Counted from the stretch's first letter, positions 52,013 to 61,672 are shown. The stretch: DNA of 64,000 nt from Domibacillus sp. DTU_2020_1001157_1_SI_ALB_TIR_016 (GCF_032341995.1 NZ_CP135439.1:2294001-2358000); one strand, 5' to 3'. The notes: generated by a model not told the origin, from the letters alone. A program made the numbers and translations.

Positions 52013-52778
52013 TGCCCAAGGTCATTCGCCATTTTTCTTTTTTGGTTTGTCCATCAAGGGATAAAATTTTCACACGCCCTGTTCCACGAATAGACAGCAT
52101 ATCCCCAGTTGCACATTCAAAGGAAGGCTGGTCTACAGCCCGCCAGTTTACTTTCACGGCACCGCCTTTAATAAGCTGCTGTGCCTTTTGGCGTGACATC
52201 GACGGCAGCGCGCTGATGATCACATCAAGGCGCAGTGACGAAACCGTAACCGCTTGCTCGCGCCACTCTTCAGCTGTGTAAAGAGCTTCTGAAAATGGCT
52301 TTTCTTTCAACGAAACAGGTACTTTGCCAACATGGTCAAAATGGCTGTGCAGGTAATCGACAAGTTCTTTTGCCACAATCATCTGAAAGCGTTCCTGCTC
52401 GTTTAAAATATCGCCAAATTTCTCCCGCTTTAAGCCAAGCCCCATCATACTCCCCAAAATATGGGGGTGGCTGATAGAAGCAAATTTATGCGGGTATTCA
52501 ATATCAAAAAGACTAACATCAAAATCCGTTTCCTTCGGTTCGAAATAAGAAGGATGAATAAGCGCTCTTTTTCGCTCTGCATTCGGGTAGCCTCCGAAAA
52601 ACGAAACGAGCACTTCCTCCCCTGATCCGACAACTGACCGAAGAATCTGCCGCTGCCGGGGGTCTAAAAAGCCGGTTAGTTTAGGCGCATACATATCCGC
52701 CACTTGCTGCTTCCACTTTACGGTTTTATCAATGAAGTCCCGCTCTTCCGACCTGAAATGCTGGTAAATATCACTCAT
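52002..52778 (-). CDS. ylmH: S4-domain RNA-binding protein YlmH
   Basis: YlmH binds stalled 50S subunits and acts in ribosome quality control in B. subtilis. The 258-residue protein has an N-terminal alpha/beta region and a C-terminal S4 domain (SSLRLDVIISALPSMSRQKAQQLIKGGAVKVNW, about 180-215). It starts one nt after ylmG. A link with RqcH at 34 kb is a functional inference from the literature. Confidence 0.95.
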   Translation of the reverse strand: MSDIYQHFRSEERDFIDKTVKWKQQVADMYAPKLTGFLDPRQRQILRSVVGSGEEVLVSFFGGYPNAERKRALIHPSYFEPKETDFDVSLFDIEYPHKFASISHPHILGSMMGLGLKREKFGDILNEQERFQMIVAKELVDYLHSHFDHVGKVPVSLKEKPFSEALYTAEEWREQAVTVSSLRLDVIISALPSMSRQKAQQLIKGGAVKVNWRAVDQPSFECATGDMLSIRGTGRVKILSLDGQTKKEKWRMTLGILK

Positions 52779-52779
52779 G

Positions 52780-53040
52780 TTATACCCAGATCATCAGCTG
52801 CTGAAGTCCGCGCGTTGCTAGGTTCAGCGTAATAAAAGCAACGATTGGCGAGATATCAATCATGCCAAGCGGCGGAATAATACGGCGGAATGGGTCCAGG
52901 TACGGTTCACAAATTCTTGTTAAAAAGCGCCCGATTGATGTATTACGTGCATCGGGAAACCAAGACATTAAAATATAAATAATGAGTGCCCAGGAATATA
53001 GATCAATTGCCCGGATCAAATAATAAAGTACAACATCCAT
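52780..53040 (-). CDS. ylmG: YggT family membrane protein YlmG
   Basis: YlmG is a small integral membrane protein coded in division clusters. The 86-residue product has two hydrophobic segments ([19 protein letters not shown] and [13 protein letters not shown]) around the conserved [19 protein letters not shown] chose ATG 53040 ([12 protein letters not shown]) by homology; its ribosome binding site (GGGGTGG) is inside the sepF end. Confidence 0.93.
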   Translation of the reverse strand: MDVVLYYLIRAIDLYSWALIIYILMSWFPDARNTSIGRFLTRICEPYLDPFRRIIPPLGMIDISPIVAFITLNLATRGLQQLMIWV

Positions 53041-53045
53041 CTCTT

Positions 53046-53474
53046 CTATTGCCACCCCGTTTTTTCTTGATCCTGCTGCCCAAACTGTGTAATATTTCCT
53101 GAAATCTCCACGTTTTCCGGCGCACAGAAAAAGATTTTTTCCCCAATTTGCTGAATTTCGCCGCCGATAGCGTATACCGTTCCGCTTAGAAAATCAACAA
53201 TTCTGCGCGCCTGATCTGTTTGAATGCGCTGCAGGTTTACAACAACTGCTTTTTTTGCTTTTAGATGATCGGCAATCTCTTGTGCTTCTGCATATACACG
53301 TGGTTCTGCCATAACGACTTTTGATGGCTTTTGCGCACTTTTTAAACTCACAACATTTTTTTTGCGAGGCGCTGCCGCTGGAGGCGGCTCTTCTTCATAC
53401 ACTTCTTCTTCCACCATATCGTAATCTTCTTCATCCAGCAGGAAAAATGACTTAAACTTCGACTTCACGCCCAT
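53046..53474 (-). CDS. sepF: Cell division protein SepF
   Basis: SepF anchors and bundles FtsZ and shapes the septum. The 142-residue protein has an N-terminal amphipathic membrane helix ([12 protein letters not shown]), an acidic, Pro/Ala-rich linker and the C-terminal FtsZ-binding domain ([20 protein letters not shown]). Two ATGs are adjacent; the second gives better spacing from GGAGG. Confidence 0.96.
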   Translation of the reverse strand: MGVKSKFKSFFLLDEEDYDMVEEEVYEEEPPPAAAPRKKNVVSLKSAQKPSKVVMAEPRVYAEAQEIADHLKAKKAVVVNLQRIQTDQARRIVDFLSGTVYAIGGEIQQIGEKIFFCAPENVEISGNITQFGQQDQEKTGWQ

Positions 53475-53495
53475 CATTCCACCTCCGCTTTCTTT

Positions 53496-54167
53496 TTACT
53501 CTCCAACAAGCGCCGTGCCAATACGAATCATTGTAGCTCCTTCTTCTACAGCTATTTCAAAATCATTGCTCATGCCCATCGATAGCTCCTGGCACGGGGC
53601 ATAGGGAAGGTTTAATGCTGCCACTTCTTCTTTGCATAAAGCAAGCTTCCGAAAGCAGGACCGCAGAACATCACGGTCTTCTGTCAGCGGAGCCATTGTC
53701 ATCAAGCCGCACACGCGAATTTTTTCGTAGATGTGAAGCGATTGAATAAATGGAATGACTTCATCCGGTGTCAGCCCTTGCTTTGACTCTTCGCCTGATA
53801 CATTTACCTGTACAAAACATTGGACAGGTTTTTCAGCACGGCTGTTTATTTCTTTAGCGAGCGATGCCCGGTCAAGTGAATGAATAAAATCAGCCTGGTG
53901 AATAATTGACTTTACTTTTCTTGTCTGCAGAGACCCGATAAAATGCCATACGGCACGATCTCCAATACTTTCATACTTTTCATTTAGCCCTTCGGCCCGG
54001 TTTTCACCAAGATGTGTAATACCCGCTTCCACTGCTTCCTGGGCGCGGGCCGTTGTCACGTATTTTGTGACGGCGATAATCTGCACATCTTCCGCCTGCC
54101 GGCCTGACCGGCGGGCCGCTTCTTCAATCCGCTGTTTAATGCTTTTTACATTTTCACTAACTTTCAT
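53496..54167 (-). CDS. ylmE: PLP homeostasis protein YlmE (YggS family)
   Basis: This pyridoxal-phosphate binding protein helps amino acid and vitamin B6 homeostasis. The 223-residue TIM-barrel product has the PLP lysine in [10 protein letters not shown] (about 30-39), [11 protein letters not shown], and the phosphate-binding [12 protein letters not shown]. Its start overlaps ylmD by 11 nt. Confidence 0.96.
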   Translation of the reverse strand: MKVSENVKSIKQRIEEAARRSGRQAEDVQIIAVTKYVTTARAQEAVEAGITHLGENRAEGLNEKYESIGDRAVWHFIGSLQTRKVKSIIHQADFIHSLDRASLAKEINSRAEKPVQCFVQVNVSGEESKQGLTPDEVIPFIQSLHIYEKIRVCGLMTMAPLTEDRDVLRSCFRKLALCKEEVAALNLPYAPCQELSMGMSNDFEIAVEEGATMIRIGTALVGE

Positions 54168-54987
54168 GTTTCCCTTCCTTCCAGCCGATATAACCCATCA
54201 TTCTGCCCGTACTCCCCAGGTCACGCCGATGAGAAAAAAAGTCCGGGGAGCAGCTTGAACATAAGGATGTTACATAAATATTTTCCGGCGGGAGTCCTGC
54301 TTTGATTAAAAGGTCTTTGTTAAAATCCTGCAGGGAGAAAAAATACGTATCTGCTTCATCCGGCACGGGAGAGAGCGGAAGCTTTTCTCCCGGATGATAC
54401 CATTTCCGTACTTCTTCTGCCACAGCCGCTCCCACTTTGTAGCATGATCCACAAATAGAAGGGCCAATGGCTGCTTCAACATCCTGCAGGCGGCTGCCTT
54501 GCTGCTTCCATTTCTCAAGCATCTTCGGCCCTATTCCGCCAACTGCACTCTTCCAGCCGGCGTGGGCCGTACCAATGCGCTTCGCTGCCCGGTCAAGAAA
54601 AAAAAGAGGTACACAATCCGCATAACAAAGAGTAAGGAGCACACCAGCATCCTCGCTGTACAGTCCATCAGTTGCCGGCAGGGCCGTTTCGTAATCTAGT
54701 GCGCCCCTGCCGGCATCCCTCTTTGACACATGAGCAATGTGCACCTCATGTGTTTGTTCACACCCAACCCAGCCAGCTGTCGGAAAATCAATTAATTTGG
54801 CTGTATTTTTTCGATTTTCCTGAACAAAAGAAGCTTCCTCTTGCACATGAAAAGCCATGTTCAAGCCATTATAGCGGCCGGTTCCGCCAGCTTTCGACGT
54901 AAATCCAGCCACAAGACCTGGTTCTTCCAGCTCCCACTTTTCCAGATGAAATAAACCGTCATTCGATTTTTTAAAAGGTTCTGTCAT
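54157..54987 (-). CDS. ylmD: Purine nucleoside phosphorylase YlmD (YfiH/LACC1 family)
   Basis: Family members act as copper- or zinc-dependent purine nucleoside phosphorylases and adenosine deaminases. The 276-residue protein has the signature [14 protein letters not shown], the [10 protein letters not shown] segment and [20 protein letters not shown] near the C-terminus. I chose ATG 54987 ([11 protein letters not shown]) with GGGAG upstream. Its physiological substrate is not determined by sequence. Confidence 0.93.
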   Translation of the reverse strand: MTEPFKKSNDGLFHLEKWELEEPGLVAGFTSKAGGTGRYNGLNMAFHVQEEASFVQENRKNTAKLIDFPTAGWVGCEQTHEVHIAHVSKRDAGRGALDYETALPATDGLYSEDAGVLLTLCYADCVPLFFLDRAAKRIGTAHAGWKSAVGGIGPKMLEKWKQQGSRLQDVEAAIGPSICGSCYKVGAAVAEEVRKWYHPGEKLPLSPVPDEADTYFFSLQDFNKDLLIKAGLPPENIYVTSLCSSCSPDFFSHRRDLGSTGRMMGYIGWKEGKHES

Positions 54988-55037
54988 GGCATGCTCCCGC
55001 TCATTTTCTTTTAGTGTACCACATGCCCTCTTTTTCG

Positions 55038-55295
55038 TCACCGTTCTTCCTCTTTCGGTTCGGTGTCACTATGGCGGACTAAAATAACGTCACCGCCGAT
55101 TTTTACAATATGCATCCAGGGAATCACCAATTCTTCTTCCCTGCCGAATAAACCAAATTTTTTTCCGCTTTGTTCAATGATAAGAGCGGATATAGCACCC
55201 GTTGCGTTATTTAACTCAATATCAGCCAGCCGGCCAAGCTTTTTTCCGTTTGTAACATTGACGATATCTTTGAGCTGGAATTCTGAAATTCGCAT
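55038..55295 (-). CDS. ylmC: PRC-barrel protein YlmC/YmxH family
   Basis: The 85-residue protein is a single PRC-barrel (SEFQLKDIVNVTNGKKLGRLADIELN) ending in an acidic tail. The family is sporulation-associated in Firmicutes, and its function is not established. AAAGGAGG lies before the ATG. It lies between sigG and ylmD, separated from sigG by a strong terminator. Confidence 0.92.
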   Translation of the reverse strand: MRISEFQLKDIVNVTNGKKLGRLADIELNNATGAISALIIEQSGKKFGLFGREEELVIPWMHIVKIGGDVILVRHSDTEPKEEER

Positions 55296-55332
55296 AACAG
55301 CCCCTCCTTTGTATCAATGTATGCGCCAAACC

Positions 55333-55366
55333 AAAGAAAAAACAGAAGATCTTCTCTTCTGTTTTT
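55333..55366 (-). terminator. Intrinsic terminator after sigG
   Basis: A 12-bp stem (338-349 with 355-366 of this kilobase) with a 5-nt loop lies 4 nt after the sigG stop; T-rich sequence follows on the minus strand. Confidence 0.85.
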
Positions 55367-55370
55367 CTGA

Positions 55371-56150
55371 TTAACCATTTATTTTCTTTTTCATTTGTTT
55401 GATGGCCCCTTTTTCGAGCCGGGATACCTGTGCTTGAGAAATACCGATTTCATCTGCTACTTCCATCTGAGTACGTCCGGTAAAAAAGCGTTTTTCGATA
55501 ATCATTCGTTCCCGGTCTGATAATTTACTCAGCTCATCGGTCACCGTCATTGTATCTACCCATTCTTTTTCCCTGTCTTTTCCGTCGCTGATTTGATCCA
55601 TCATGTAAATAGGATCGCCTCCGTCCTGGAAAACGGGTTCAAACAATGAAACGGGATCTTGAATCGCATCAAGAGCAAAAACCATTTCTTCTTTGGGTAC
55701 ATTGATTTCACGTGCAATGTCTTCCGCTGCCGGCTCAACAGACCGTTCGGCTGTCAGCCTTTCTCTTGCCTGCAAAGCTTTATAAGCAATGTCACGCAGC
55801 GAGCGTGATACTCGAATAGGATTATTATCCCTCAGATACCGTCGGATTTCACCGATAATCATGGGAACCGCATAAGTGGAAAAGCGGACATTGTGGCTTA
55901 AATCAAAATTATCAATGGATTTCATCAAACCGATGCAGCCTACTTGAAACAAGTCATCGGCTTGTTCATTACGGTGGTTAAATCGTTGAATTACACTTAA
56001 AACGAGGCGTAAATTTCCAGTAACCAGTTCTTCACGGGCTTCTTTATCCCCATTTTGGTATTTTACAAACAGCACTTTCATCTCAGGATTTGTTAATACA
56101 GGGAGCGTCGATGTGTCGACGCCGCACAGAACAACTTTATTTCGGGCCAT
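55371..56150 (-). CDS. sigG: Forespore sigma factor SigG
   Basis: Sigma-G drives late forespore genes such as SASPs. The 259-residue sigma-70 protein has region 2 (DDLFQVGCIGLMKSIDNFDL ... FSTYAVPMIIGEIRRYLRD), region 3 (SRSLRDIAYKAL) and region 4 HTH (TQMEVADEIGISQAQVSRLEK). The N-terminal CGVDTSTLPVL matches SigG. ATG 56150 is preferred to the adjacent GTG. Confidence 0.97.
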   Translation of the reverse strand: MARNKVVLCGVDTSTLPVLTNPEMKVLFVKYQNGDKEAREELVTGNLRLVLSVIQRFNHRNEQADDLFQVGCIGLMKSIDNFDLSHNVRFSTYAVPMIIGEIRRYLRDNNPIRVSRSLRDIAYKALQARERLTAERSVEPAAEDIAREINVPKEEMVFALDAIQDPVSLFEPVFQDGGDPIYMMDQISDGKDREKEWVDTMTVTDELSKLSDRERMIIEKRFFTGRTQMEVADEIGISQAQVSRLEKGAIKQMKKKING

Positions 56151-56185
56151 CACTGTTCCTCCTCATGATGTCTGCTTCTCAAAAC

Positions 56186-56213
56186 AGTATTGCCGGCCCG
56201 AAAGAAATTATTC
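56186..56213 (-). promoter_or_regulatory. Possible forespore (sigma-F/G) promoter for sigG
   Basis: GAATA (56209-56213) and GGCAATACT (56186-56194) resemble the sigma-F/sigma-G -35 and -10 boxes with 14-15 nt between them. The -35 overlaps the sigE stop codon. Confidence 0.4.
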
Positions 56214-56931
56214 AGCGCAGTTTATTGAGTTCCTTTTTTAGTCTTCCGATAATTTTTTTCTCTAGCCGTGAAATATAAGACTGTGAGATTCCGAGCAAAT
56301 CTGCCACATCTTTTTGTGTTCTTTCTTCCTGTCCATTCAGTCCAAACCGCATTTCAATAATTTGTTTTTCACGGCCTTCTAAGTCTTCAAGTGCTTCTGC
56401 TACAAGGTGTTTGTCCACTTCTTCTTCAATGCCTTTTGTGATAATATCACTTTCGGTCCCCAGCACGTCAGATAAAAGCAGTTCGTTCCCGTCCCAATCG
56501 ATGTTAAGCGGTTCGTCAAATGAGATTTCCGAACGGATTTTATTATTGCGGCGCAGGTACATTAAGATCTCATTTTCAATACAGCGGGACGCATAAGTCG
56601 CAAGCTTGATTTTCTTTTCGGGATCAAAAGTGTTTACCGCTTTAATAAGTCCGATCGCTCCAATGCTAATGAGATCTTCAATATGAATGCCAGTGTTTTC
56701 AAACTTCCGGGCAATATACACAACAAGGCGCAGATTTCGCTCAATCAGCATAGCGCGTACGGCTTTGTCTCCAGAAGGCAGCTTTGTTAAAAGATGCGCT
56801 TCTTCGTCACGTGTAAGCGGCGGTGGAAGTGCTTCACTGCCGCCGATATAGTAAATCGCCTTGGATTTAAGCCCGGCTTTTTGAATCATATTATACATTA
56901 CGTACATCCATTTCGTTTTTACCTGCCGCAT
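56212..56931 (-). CDS. sigE: Mother-cell sigma factor SigE (pro-form)
   Basis: Sigma-E runs early mother-cell gene expression and is made with an inhibitory pro-sequence. The 239-residue protein has the pro-region, [18 protein letters not shown], region 2 ([30 protein letters not shown] ... [19 protein letters not shown]) and the region 4 HTH ([21 protein letters not shown]). ATG 56931 is chosen with AAAGGTGA about 9 nt upstream. It is co-transcribed with its activating protease SpoIIGA. Confidence 0.98.
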   Translation of the reverse strand: MRQVKTKWMYVMYNMIQKAGLKSKAIYYIGGSEALPPPLTRDEEAHLLTKLPSGDKAVRAMLIERNLRLVVYIARKFENTGIHIEDLISIGAIGLIKAVNTFDPEKKIKLATYASRCIENEILMYLRRNNKIRSEISFDEPLNIDWDGNELLLSDVLGTESDIITKGIEEEVDKHLVAEALEDLEGREKQIIEMRFGLNGQEERTQKDVADLLGISQSYISRLEKKIIGRLKKELNKLR

Positions 56932-56952
56932 ATTGTCCACTCACCTTTCGAT

Positions 56953-57801
56953 TCATTCCCGAACCATATTCGGATGCAGGATGCACGCAAATGCTTCGTC
57001 ATCCGATAACATCTTGTCCGTAAACGTGACAAGCGCCCTGTTCGTTTCTTGTTTTTTTCCATTTATCCATATAGTAAAGCTGTCTGTACGGAAGGAGGCA
57101 AGCAGCCTGCTTTCAGCATGAATAGATTTTGATGGTACCCAAACGAGTTTTTCAGTCCAAGCGTCCGGAAGATGGAGCAGATCACTGATGTCTTCTTTAA
57201 AAAGTGCTTCGGGCCACTCCTCAGAGGGCTGAATCTGGCAGACTGCCACTTCTTTTTTTGAAATAGGATCACACAGTGCATTGCCTGTATCAATCAATCC
57301 GTGCCCTGACCAATTAATTCCGCAAAGTGTAAAAGAAACAGGAACTGTCTGGCTGATTACCCGCCTTGAAGCATTTAAACCTAATAAACGGCGTTGAATA
57401 AAGTAAAAGGAAATGGCCACTGATACAATAAAAAAGAATATGAGAGACCATTTTCCCGCATCGGCATATTGCCTGTACATGGATTGAAATCCGAATAAAA
57501 TGCCGCCTGTTAAAAAAACGGTAAAGTAAAAGGTAAGAACCATAGAAACAAGGCTTTTTATGCCGGTTGTTTGAAACGCAATACGAATCATGAATACAGG
57601 CATAATGACCGTCAGCGATTTATGCAAAAGTCCGGTCGGGCCTGCTGCTAAATAGATACATACGGGGATGGTTCCAGCTAACGAAGCCGCAAGCAGCCGG
57701 GGCATCCTGAATGTACGCCCGCTCAGCTTTCCTGTTACGAAAAGAAGCAGTGCATCCGCAGCAAAATTAAAAAAAATAATCCCTTCTGCGTAACCGGCCA
57801 A
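56953..57801 (-). CDS. spoIIGA: Sporulation aspartic protease SpoIIGA
   Basis: SpoIIGA sits in the sporulation septum and cleaves pro-SigE after a forespore signal (SpoIIR). The 282-residue protein has about five N-terminal membrane segments (residues 1-150) and a C-terminal protease domain with the active-site Asp in GLIDTGNALCDP. It starts at TTG behind AGGAGG. Confidence 0.95.
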   Translation of the reverse strand: MAGYAEGIIFFNFAADALLLFVTGKLSGRTFRMPRLLAASLAGTIPVCIYLAAGPTGLLHKSLTVIMPVFMIRIAFQTTGIKSLVSMVLTFYFTVFLTGGILFGFQSMYRQYADAGKWSLIFFFIVSVAISFYFIQRRLLGLNASRRVISQTVPVSFTLCGINWSGHGLIDTGNALCDPISKKEVAVCQIQPSEEWPEALFKEDISDLLHLPDAWTEKLVWVPSKSIHAESRLLASFRTDSFTIWINGKKQETNRALVTFTDKMLSDDEAFACILHPNMVRE

Positions 57802-57842
57802 TTGATCCCTCCTTTTTTCCGGCTGCCTGTCCTATGTGCATT

Positions 57843-57925
57843 AGTGTACCGGATTCGATAGTGGATGTATGTCGGAATGTAAGTGAATTTTTACAGTAGT
57901 TTTTCCGAATCATGTCTAATTCAGG
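57843..57925 (-). promoter_or_regulatory. Candidate Spo0A-controlled spoIIG promoter region
   Basis: A TACACT -10 (57843-57848) lies 42 nt before the spoIIGA start. Within 80 nt upstream are near matches to the Spo0A box: TTCGATA (57854-57860), TGTCGGA (57870-57876) and TGTCTAA (57913-57919), each one base from consensus. No normally spaced -35 is seen, consistent with the long-spacer spoIIG promoter of B. subtilis. Confidence 0.45.
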
Positions 57926-57993
57926 TATAGAAAAAGCCTGTTGCGCCCTTTACATAGTACGGTGCGCCTTTTGTCTGTAAGAACTAGCATGCA

Positions 57994-58020
57994 CAAAAAA
58001 ACCGCCACATAAGTGGCGGG
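57994..58020 (-). terminator. Intrinsic terminator after ftsZ
   Basis: A 7-bp GC-rich stem (58002-58008 with 58013-58019) and 4-nt loop are followed by seven T on the minus strand. Confidence 0.88.
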
Positions 58021-58028
58021 TCTGCTTT

Positions 58029-59198
58029 TTATCTTCTTCTATTGCGGTTACGTAAAAATGTAGGAATATCCAACGTATCATCCGCTGAAGGCTGTTGATG
58101 CTGGCGCATTGGCTGCTCTGGCGCCGGCGCATCTTCACGCTTCAGTTCACGCGATTTTGGCTGCTGCTGTTGCGAAGCTGGCTGCGAAGGCTGTGGTTTT
58201 ACTTGGCCAAGACCTGGACGAACCTGCTGACCTGCTTCACCTGGCACCTCTTTAAAACCGGTCGCAATGACTGTAACGACAATTTCTTCTTTTAAATTTT
58301 CATTAATAACAGAACCGAAGATCATATTTACGTCTTGGTCTGAAGCTGAAGATACAATATCAGCTGCTTCCTGTACTTCATAAAGACTTAAGTTTGTGCC
58401 GCCGGTAATGTTCATTAGCACACCTTGCGCGCCGTCAATGGCTTTTTCAAGCAATGGACTGGAAATGGCTTTTTTCGCCGCTTCCACTGCGCGGTTTTCA
58501 CCCGAAGCAACCCCGATTCCCATCAAAGCAGAACCTTTGTTCGACATAATAGTTTTTACATCGGCAAAGTCTAAGTTGATTAAACCCGGTGTTGCGATCA
58601 AGTCAGAGATACCCTGTACCCCTTGGCGAAGAACATTGTCTGCTTCACGGAATGCTTCAAGCATTGGTGTGCTTTTGTCGACAATTTCAAGCAGGCGGTC
58701 ATTTGGAATGACAATTAATGTATCTACTGCCGCTTTCATTGATTCGATTCCACCAGCTGCCTGCGTAGCACGCTTACGGCCTTCGAATGTAAATGGACGT
58801 GTCACAACCCCTACTGTCAGGGCGCCAAGATCTTTTGCAATTTGCGCAATAACCGGAGCCGCACCTGTTCCTGTGCCTCCGCCCATACCAGCTGTTACGA
58901 ACACCATGTCAGCGCCTTTAAGCGCTTCTTCAATTTGCTCTTTGCTTTCTTCGGCCGCTTTTTTTCCAACCTCAGGGTTAGCACCGGCACCTAATCCGCG
59001 CGTCAGCTTGTTGCCGATTTGCATTTTCACTTCTGCTTTTGACAAATTAAGAGCTTGCGCATCCGTATTGACGGCAATAAAGTCTACTCCCTGCACTCCG
59101 TGCTCAATCATTCGGTTAACGGCATTGTTACCGCCACCGCCTACGCCGATAACTTTAATCGTTGCCAACGAATCTAAACTTGTATCAAATTCCAGCAT
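58029..59198 (-). CDS. ftsZ: Cell division protein FtsZ
   Basis: FtsZ is the tubulin-like GTPase of the division ring. The 389-residue protein has the signature [15 protein letters not shown] (about 104-118), the synergy loop, a Gln/Pro-rich linker (about 316-370) and the conserved C-terminal peptide [12 protein letters not shown] that binds FtsA and SepF. It starts 32 nt after the ftsA stop. Confidence 0.99.
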   Translation of the reverse strand: MLEFDTSLDSLATIKVIGVGGGGNNAVNRMIEHGVQGVDFIAVNTDAQALNLSKAEVKMQIGNKLTRGLGAGANPEVGKKAAEESKEQIEEALKGADMVFVTAGMGGGTGTGAAPVIAQIAKDLGALTVGVVTRPFTFEGRKRATQAAGGIESMKAAVDTLIVIPNDRLLEIVDKSTPMLEAFREADNVLRQGVQGISDLIATPGLINLDFADVKTIMSNKGSALMGIGVASGENRAVEAAKKAISSPLLEKAIDGAQGVLMNITGGTNLSLYEVQEAADIVSSASDQDVNMIFGSVINENLKEEIVVTVIATGFKEVPGEAGQQVRPGLGQVKPQPSQPASQQQQPKSRELKREDAPAPEQPMRQHQQPSADDTLDIPTFLRNRNRRR

Positions 59199-59230
59199 GG
59201 CAAATCCTCCTATTTAATGCGTTCTTTTTT

Positions 59231-60541
59231 CTATTCTTCAAAGAAGTACCCGAAAAGTCTTTTCATTTTTCCTTTGACGCCTTTTTCTTCTCCGTCATGC
59301 GGCTGCTCTTTTTTCACAGGCTTCGGTTCCTGCTTGACTTCCTGGCGCTCTCTTCTAACTTCTTTCGCCGCCGGAGCCGCTTGATTGGACTCACTTAATT
59401 TCCGTCCCGTTAACCGGGCATTTTTATATGCATACTTGATCAGGCCTACAGACGTTGTAAATTGCGGCTCACGTACACCGATATAATCAGGAATCGCAAC
59501 GCGTACACGATTTTGAAATACATCCTGTGCTAAATCAAGAATGCCATTCATTGCGGATGATCCGCCGGTTAAAACAAATCCACCTGGAATATCATGAATA
59601 CCCGACTGGCGAAGTTCTTCCACGACCATCATAAACAATTCTTCCAGTCTTGCCTCGATAATTTCTGAAATTTCAAGCTGGTTAAATTGATCATGCTGGT
59701 CACTGCCAATCACCGGAACACTGAACACTTCTTCTTCAGAAGCTAAATCATAAAAAGCATGTCCATGCTTAATTTTAATTCCTTCGGCTTCCTCTGTTGA
59801 CGTACGCAGACCAATGGATAAATCTTTCGTAATGTGATCGCCGCCAACAGGCAGGACAGAGGTCTGCTGAATATAGCCATCTCTAAAGTAAGAAATTGTC
59901 GTGGAGCCGCCACCGATGTCGACTAGTACAGTGCCTAGATTTTTCTCATCCATGGATAAAGCGATTTCTCCACTCGCAAGCGGCTGCAGAACAATTTCAT
60001 TAATCTCAAGACCCGCACGCTCTACACAGCGCAGCGTGTTATGTAAAAATGTTCTTGAACCTGTTACGATGATCCCTTCCATTTCAAGACGTACACCGAG
60101 CATACCGCGGGGATCATTAATTTCATCAAAGCCATCTACAATAAATTGTTTGGCAATTACATTAACAATTTCCCGGTCGGGTGGAATAGACATCACTTGT
60201 GCCGCATCTTTGACCCGGATCACGTCTTCACTTGTAATCTCCCGATTTTCGCTTGAAACAGCTACAACGCCATTGCACGGGTGCAAAATGGCGTGGTTGG
60301 CAGCAATACCAACAATCACGGAGCCAATCTCTAGGCCTACCATACGCTCCGCCTGCTCAATCGCTTTTTTAATCGAATAAACGGTATCGTCAATATCGAC
60401 GACCGCTCCTTTTCGAATGCCTTTTGATTTTACATTTCCGACACCAATTATATTTAAAGAATCATTAACCATTTCGCCAATAATCACTTTAATCGCGGAT
60501 GTACCGATGTCGAGACTTACTAAAATTTCATTATTATTCAT
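59231..60541 (-). CDS. ftsA: Cell division protein FtsA
   Basis: FtsA is an actin-like protein that tethers FtsZ to the membrane. The 436-residue protein has SLDIGTSAIKVIIGE, VDIGGGSTTISYF, and the GGSSAMNGI motif, with the C-terminal amphipathic helix KMKRLFGYFFEE. The linker before it is charged. GGAGGTG precedes the ATG. Confidence 0.98.
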   Translation of the reverse strand: MNNNEILVSLDIGTSAIKVIIGEMVNDSLNIIGVGNVKSKGIRKGAVVDIDDTVYSIKKAIEQAERMVGLEIGSVIVGIAANHAILHPCNGVVAVSSENREITSEDVIRVKDAAQVMSIPPDREIVNVIAKQFIVDGFDEINDPRGMLGVRLEMEGIIVTGSRTFLHNTLRCVERAGLEINEIVLQPLASGEIALSMDEKNLGTVLVDIGGGSTTISYFRDGYIQQTSVLPVGGDHITKDLSIGLRTSTEEAEGIKIKHGHAFYDLASEEEVFSVPVIGSDQHDQFNQLEISEIIEARLEELFMMVVEELRQSGIHDIPGGFVLTGGSSAMNGILDLAQDVFQNRVRVAIPDYIGVREPQFTTSVGLIKYAYKNARLTGRKLSESNQAAPAAKEVRRERQEVKQEPKPVKKEQPHDGEEKGVKGKMKRLFGYFFEE

Positions 60542-60756
60542 GCTGCGGCACCTCCTTTACCATAAAAGCGTGAATAACCGAACAACCATTCGTACATTTA
60601 CTCTACGAATACATGTTTAAGAACGTAATTCGTCATATTCAGCGTGTTTCCCTTTTAAAGTTTAGTATTTTTGATGTTTTTCTTAAACTCTCTCATACAA
60701 GTCTACACTAAGATAAGAAGCTCGAAAAGGTTAAGTTATTCAGTTTTAAGAAAACT
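60542..60756 (-). promoter_or_regulatory. Intergenic ftsA promoter region, AT-rich
   Basis: In 215 nt I see a candidate sigma-H promoter (AGGGAAA near 60648-60656 and GACGAATT at 60627-60634) and a perfect 7-bp inverted repeat (60588-60594 with 60604-60610) before ftsA. B. subtilis ftsAZ also has sigma-A and sigma-H promoters here. No gene is seen; ylxW, ylxX and sbp, which lie here in B. subtilis, are absent. Confidence 0.4.
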
Positions 60757-61602
60757 TTATGGCGTCTCTGCTTCTTGTGTTGTTTCCTCTGTAGTTTCCT
60801 CTGTTGTTTCTCCTGCTGCTTCCTCTTCGGCTTCTTCCGCTAGTTCCTGCTGCTGAGCTGGATCATAGGCTTTAAAATACGAACCAACTTCGATGTCGAT
60901 TACACCTTTTACATCGGGATTAAGCTGCGTAGAAATGGAAGGATAGTAAACCATTTTCTCAGCAAATGTGGAGAGAGTGGCAGATACTTCAAACCCATCT
61001 GTCATAAACGCCTTTATATGAAGAGAGTTATTTTTCTTTGGATCATAGTACACTTCAGAAATTGTATTATACACTTCATTCGGAAGTGTTTGGGCTGCTT
61101 TTGTAAACAAATCGAGCGCCTTTCCTTCTTTGAAGTTATACAAAATCGGAAGCTGTAATGGTGCACCGCTCAGAGGCTGGCTTAAAATTTTTCCATTTTG
61201 AAGAATAGGGTACAACCCGCCTTTTTGAGCAGCGTAAGCAATTTCATTATGCTCTTCCACTGAAATCATTAAATCATTTGGGAACCCAATTGTAACCTCC
61301 GCTTTTTTAATGCGGTCGTCTTTTAAAAGAGCTTCTTCTGCCCTTCCCTTCCCGGCTGCCCAAATGCTGCTTCCTTTTACAAGCCCGCTTTTCTCAATTA
61401 CTTCCTGCTTTGTCACAAGACTGTTTCCCTGCACGTGAATGTCTGCCACTTTGCTTAAGGGAGACTGCAGATATACAACAAGAAGAATAAGCGCGAAAAA
61501 CAAAGATAGTAAAAACAGCAGCCGGCGGTTCGCTTTCTTTTTTCTGATTTGTTTCAGCTTTGGAATGCGATCCTCAATTGAAATGATTTTTTCCTTTGTC
61601 AT
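60757..61602 (-). CDS. divIB: Cell division protein DivIB/FtsQ
   Basis: DivIB is a divisome protein that forms a complex with DivIC and FtsL. The 281-residue protein has a cytoplasmic N-terminus, one membrane segment (RLLFLLSLFFALILLVVYL, about 28-46), a POTRA domain (ADIHVQGNSLVTKQEVIEKSG) and the beta domain. The tail is unusual: a repeated Thr/Glu sequence ending TTEETTEETTQEAETP. ATG 61602 (MTKEKIISIEDR) has GAGGTG upstream. Confidence 0.94.
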   Translation of the reverse strand: MTKEKIISIEDRIPKLKQIRKKKANRRLLFLLSLFFALILLVVYLQSPLSKVADIHVQGNSLVTKQEVIEKSGLVKGSSIWAAGKGRAEEALLKDDRIKKAEVTIGFPNDLMISVEEHNEIAYAAQKGGLYPILQNGKILSQPLSGAPLQLPILYNFKEGKALDLFTKAAQTLPNEVYNTISEVYYDPKKNNSLHIKAFMTDGFEVSATLSTFAEKMVYYPSISTQLNPDVKGVIDIEVGSYFKAYDPAQQQELAEEAEEEAAGETTEETTEETTQEAETP

Positions 61603-61672
61603 GTTCACACCTCTGCCCATGCTGCAAACCAGCCGCGCATGGTTTCTTTTAACGCGGCTGACTGCCATGTGT

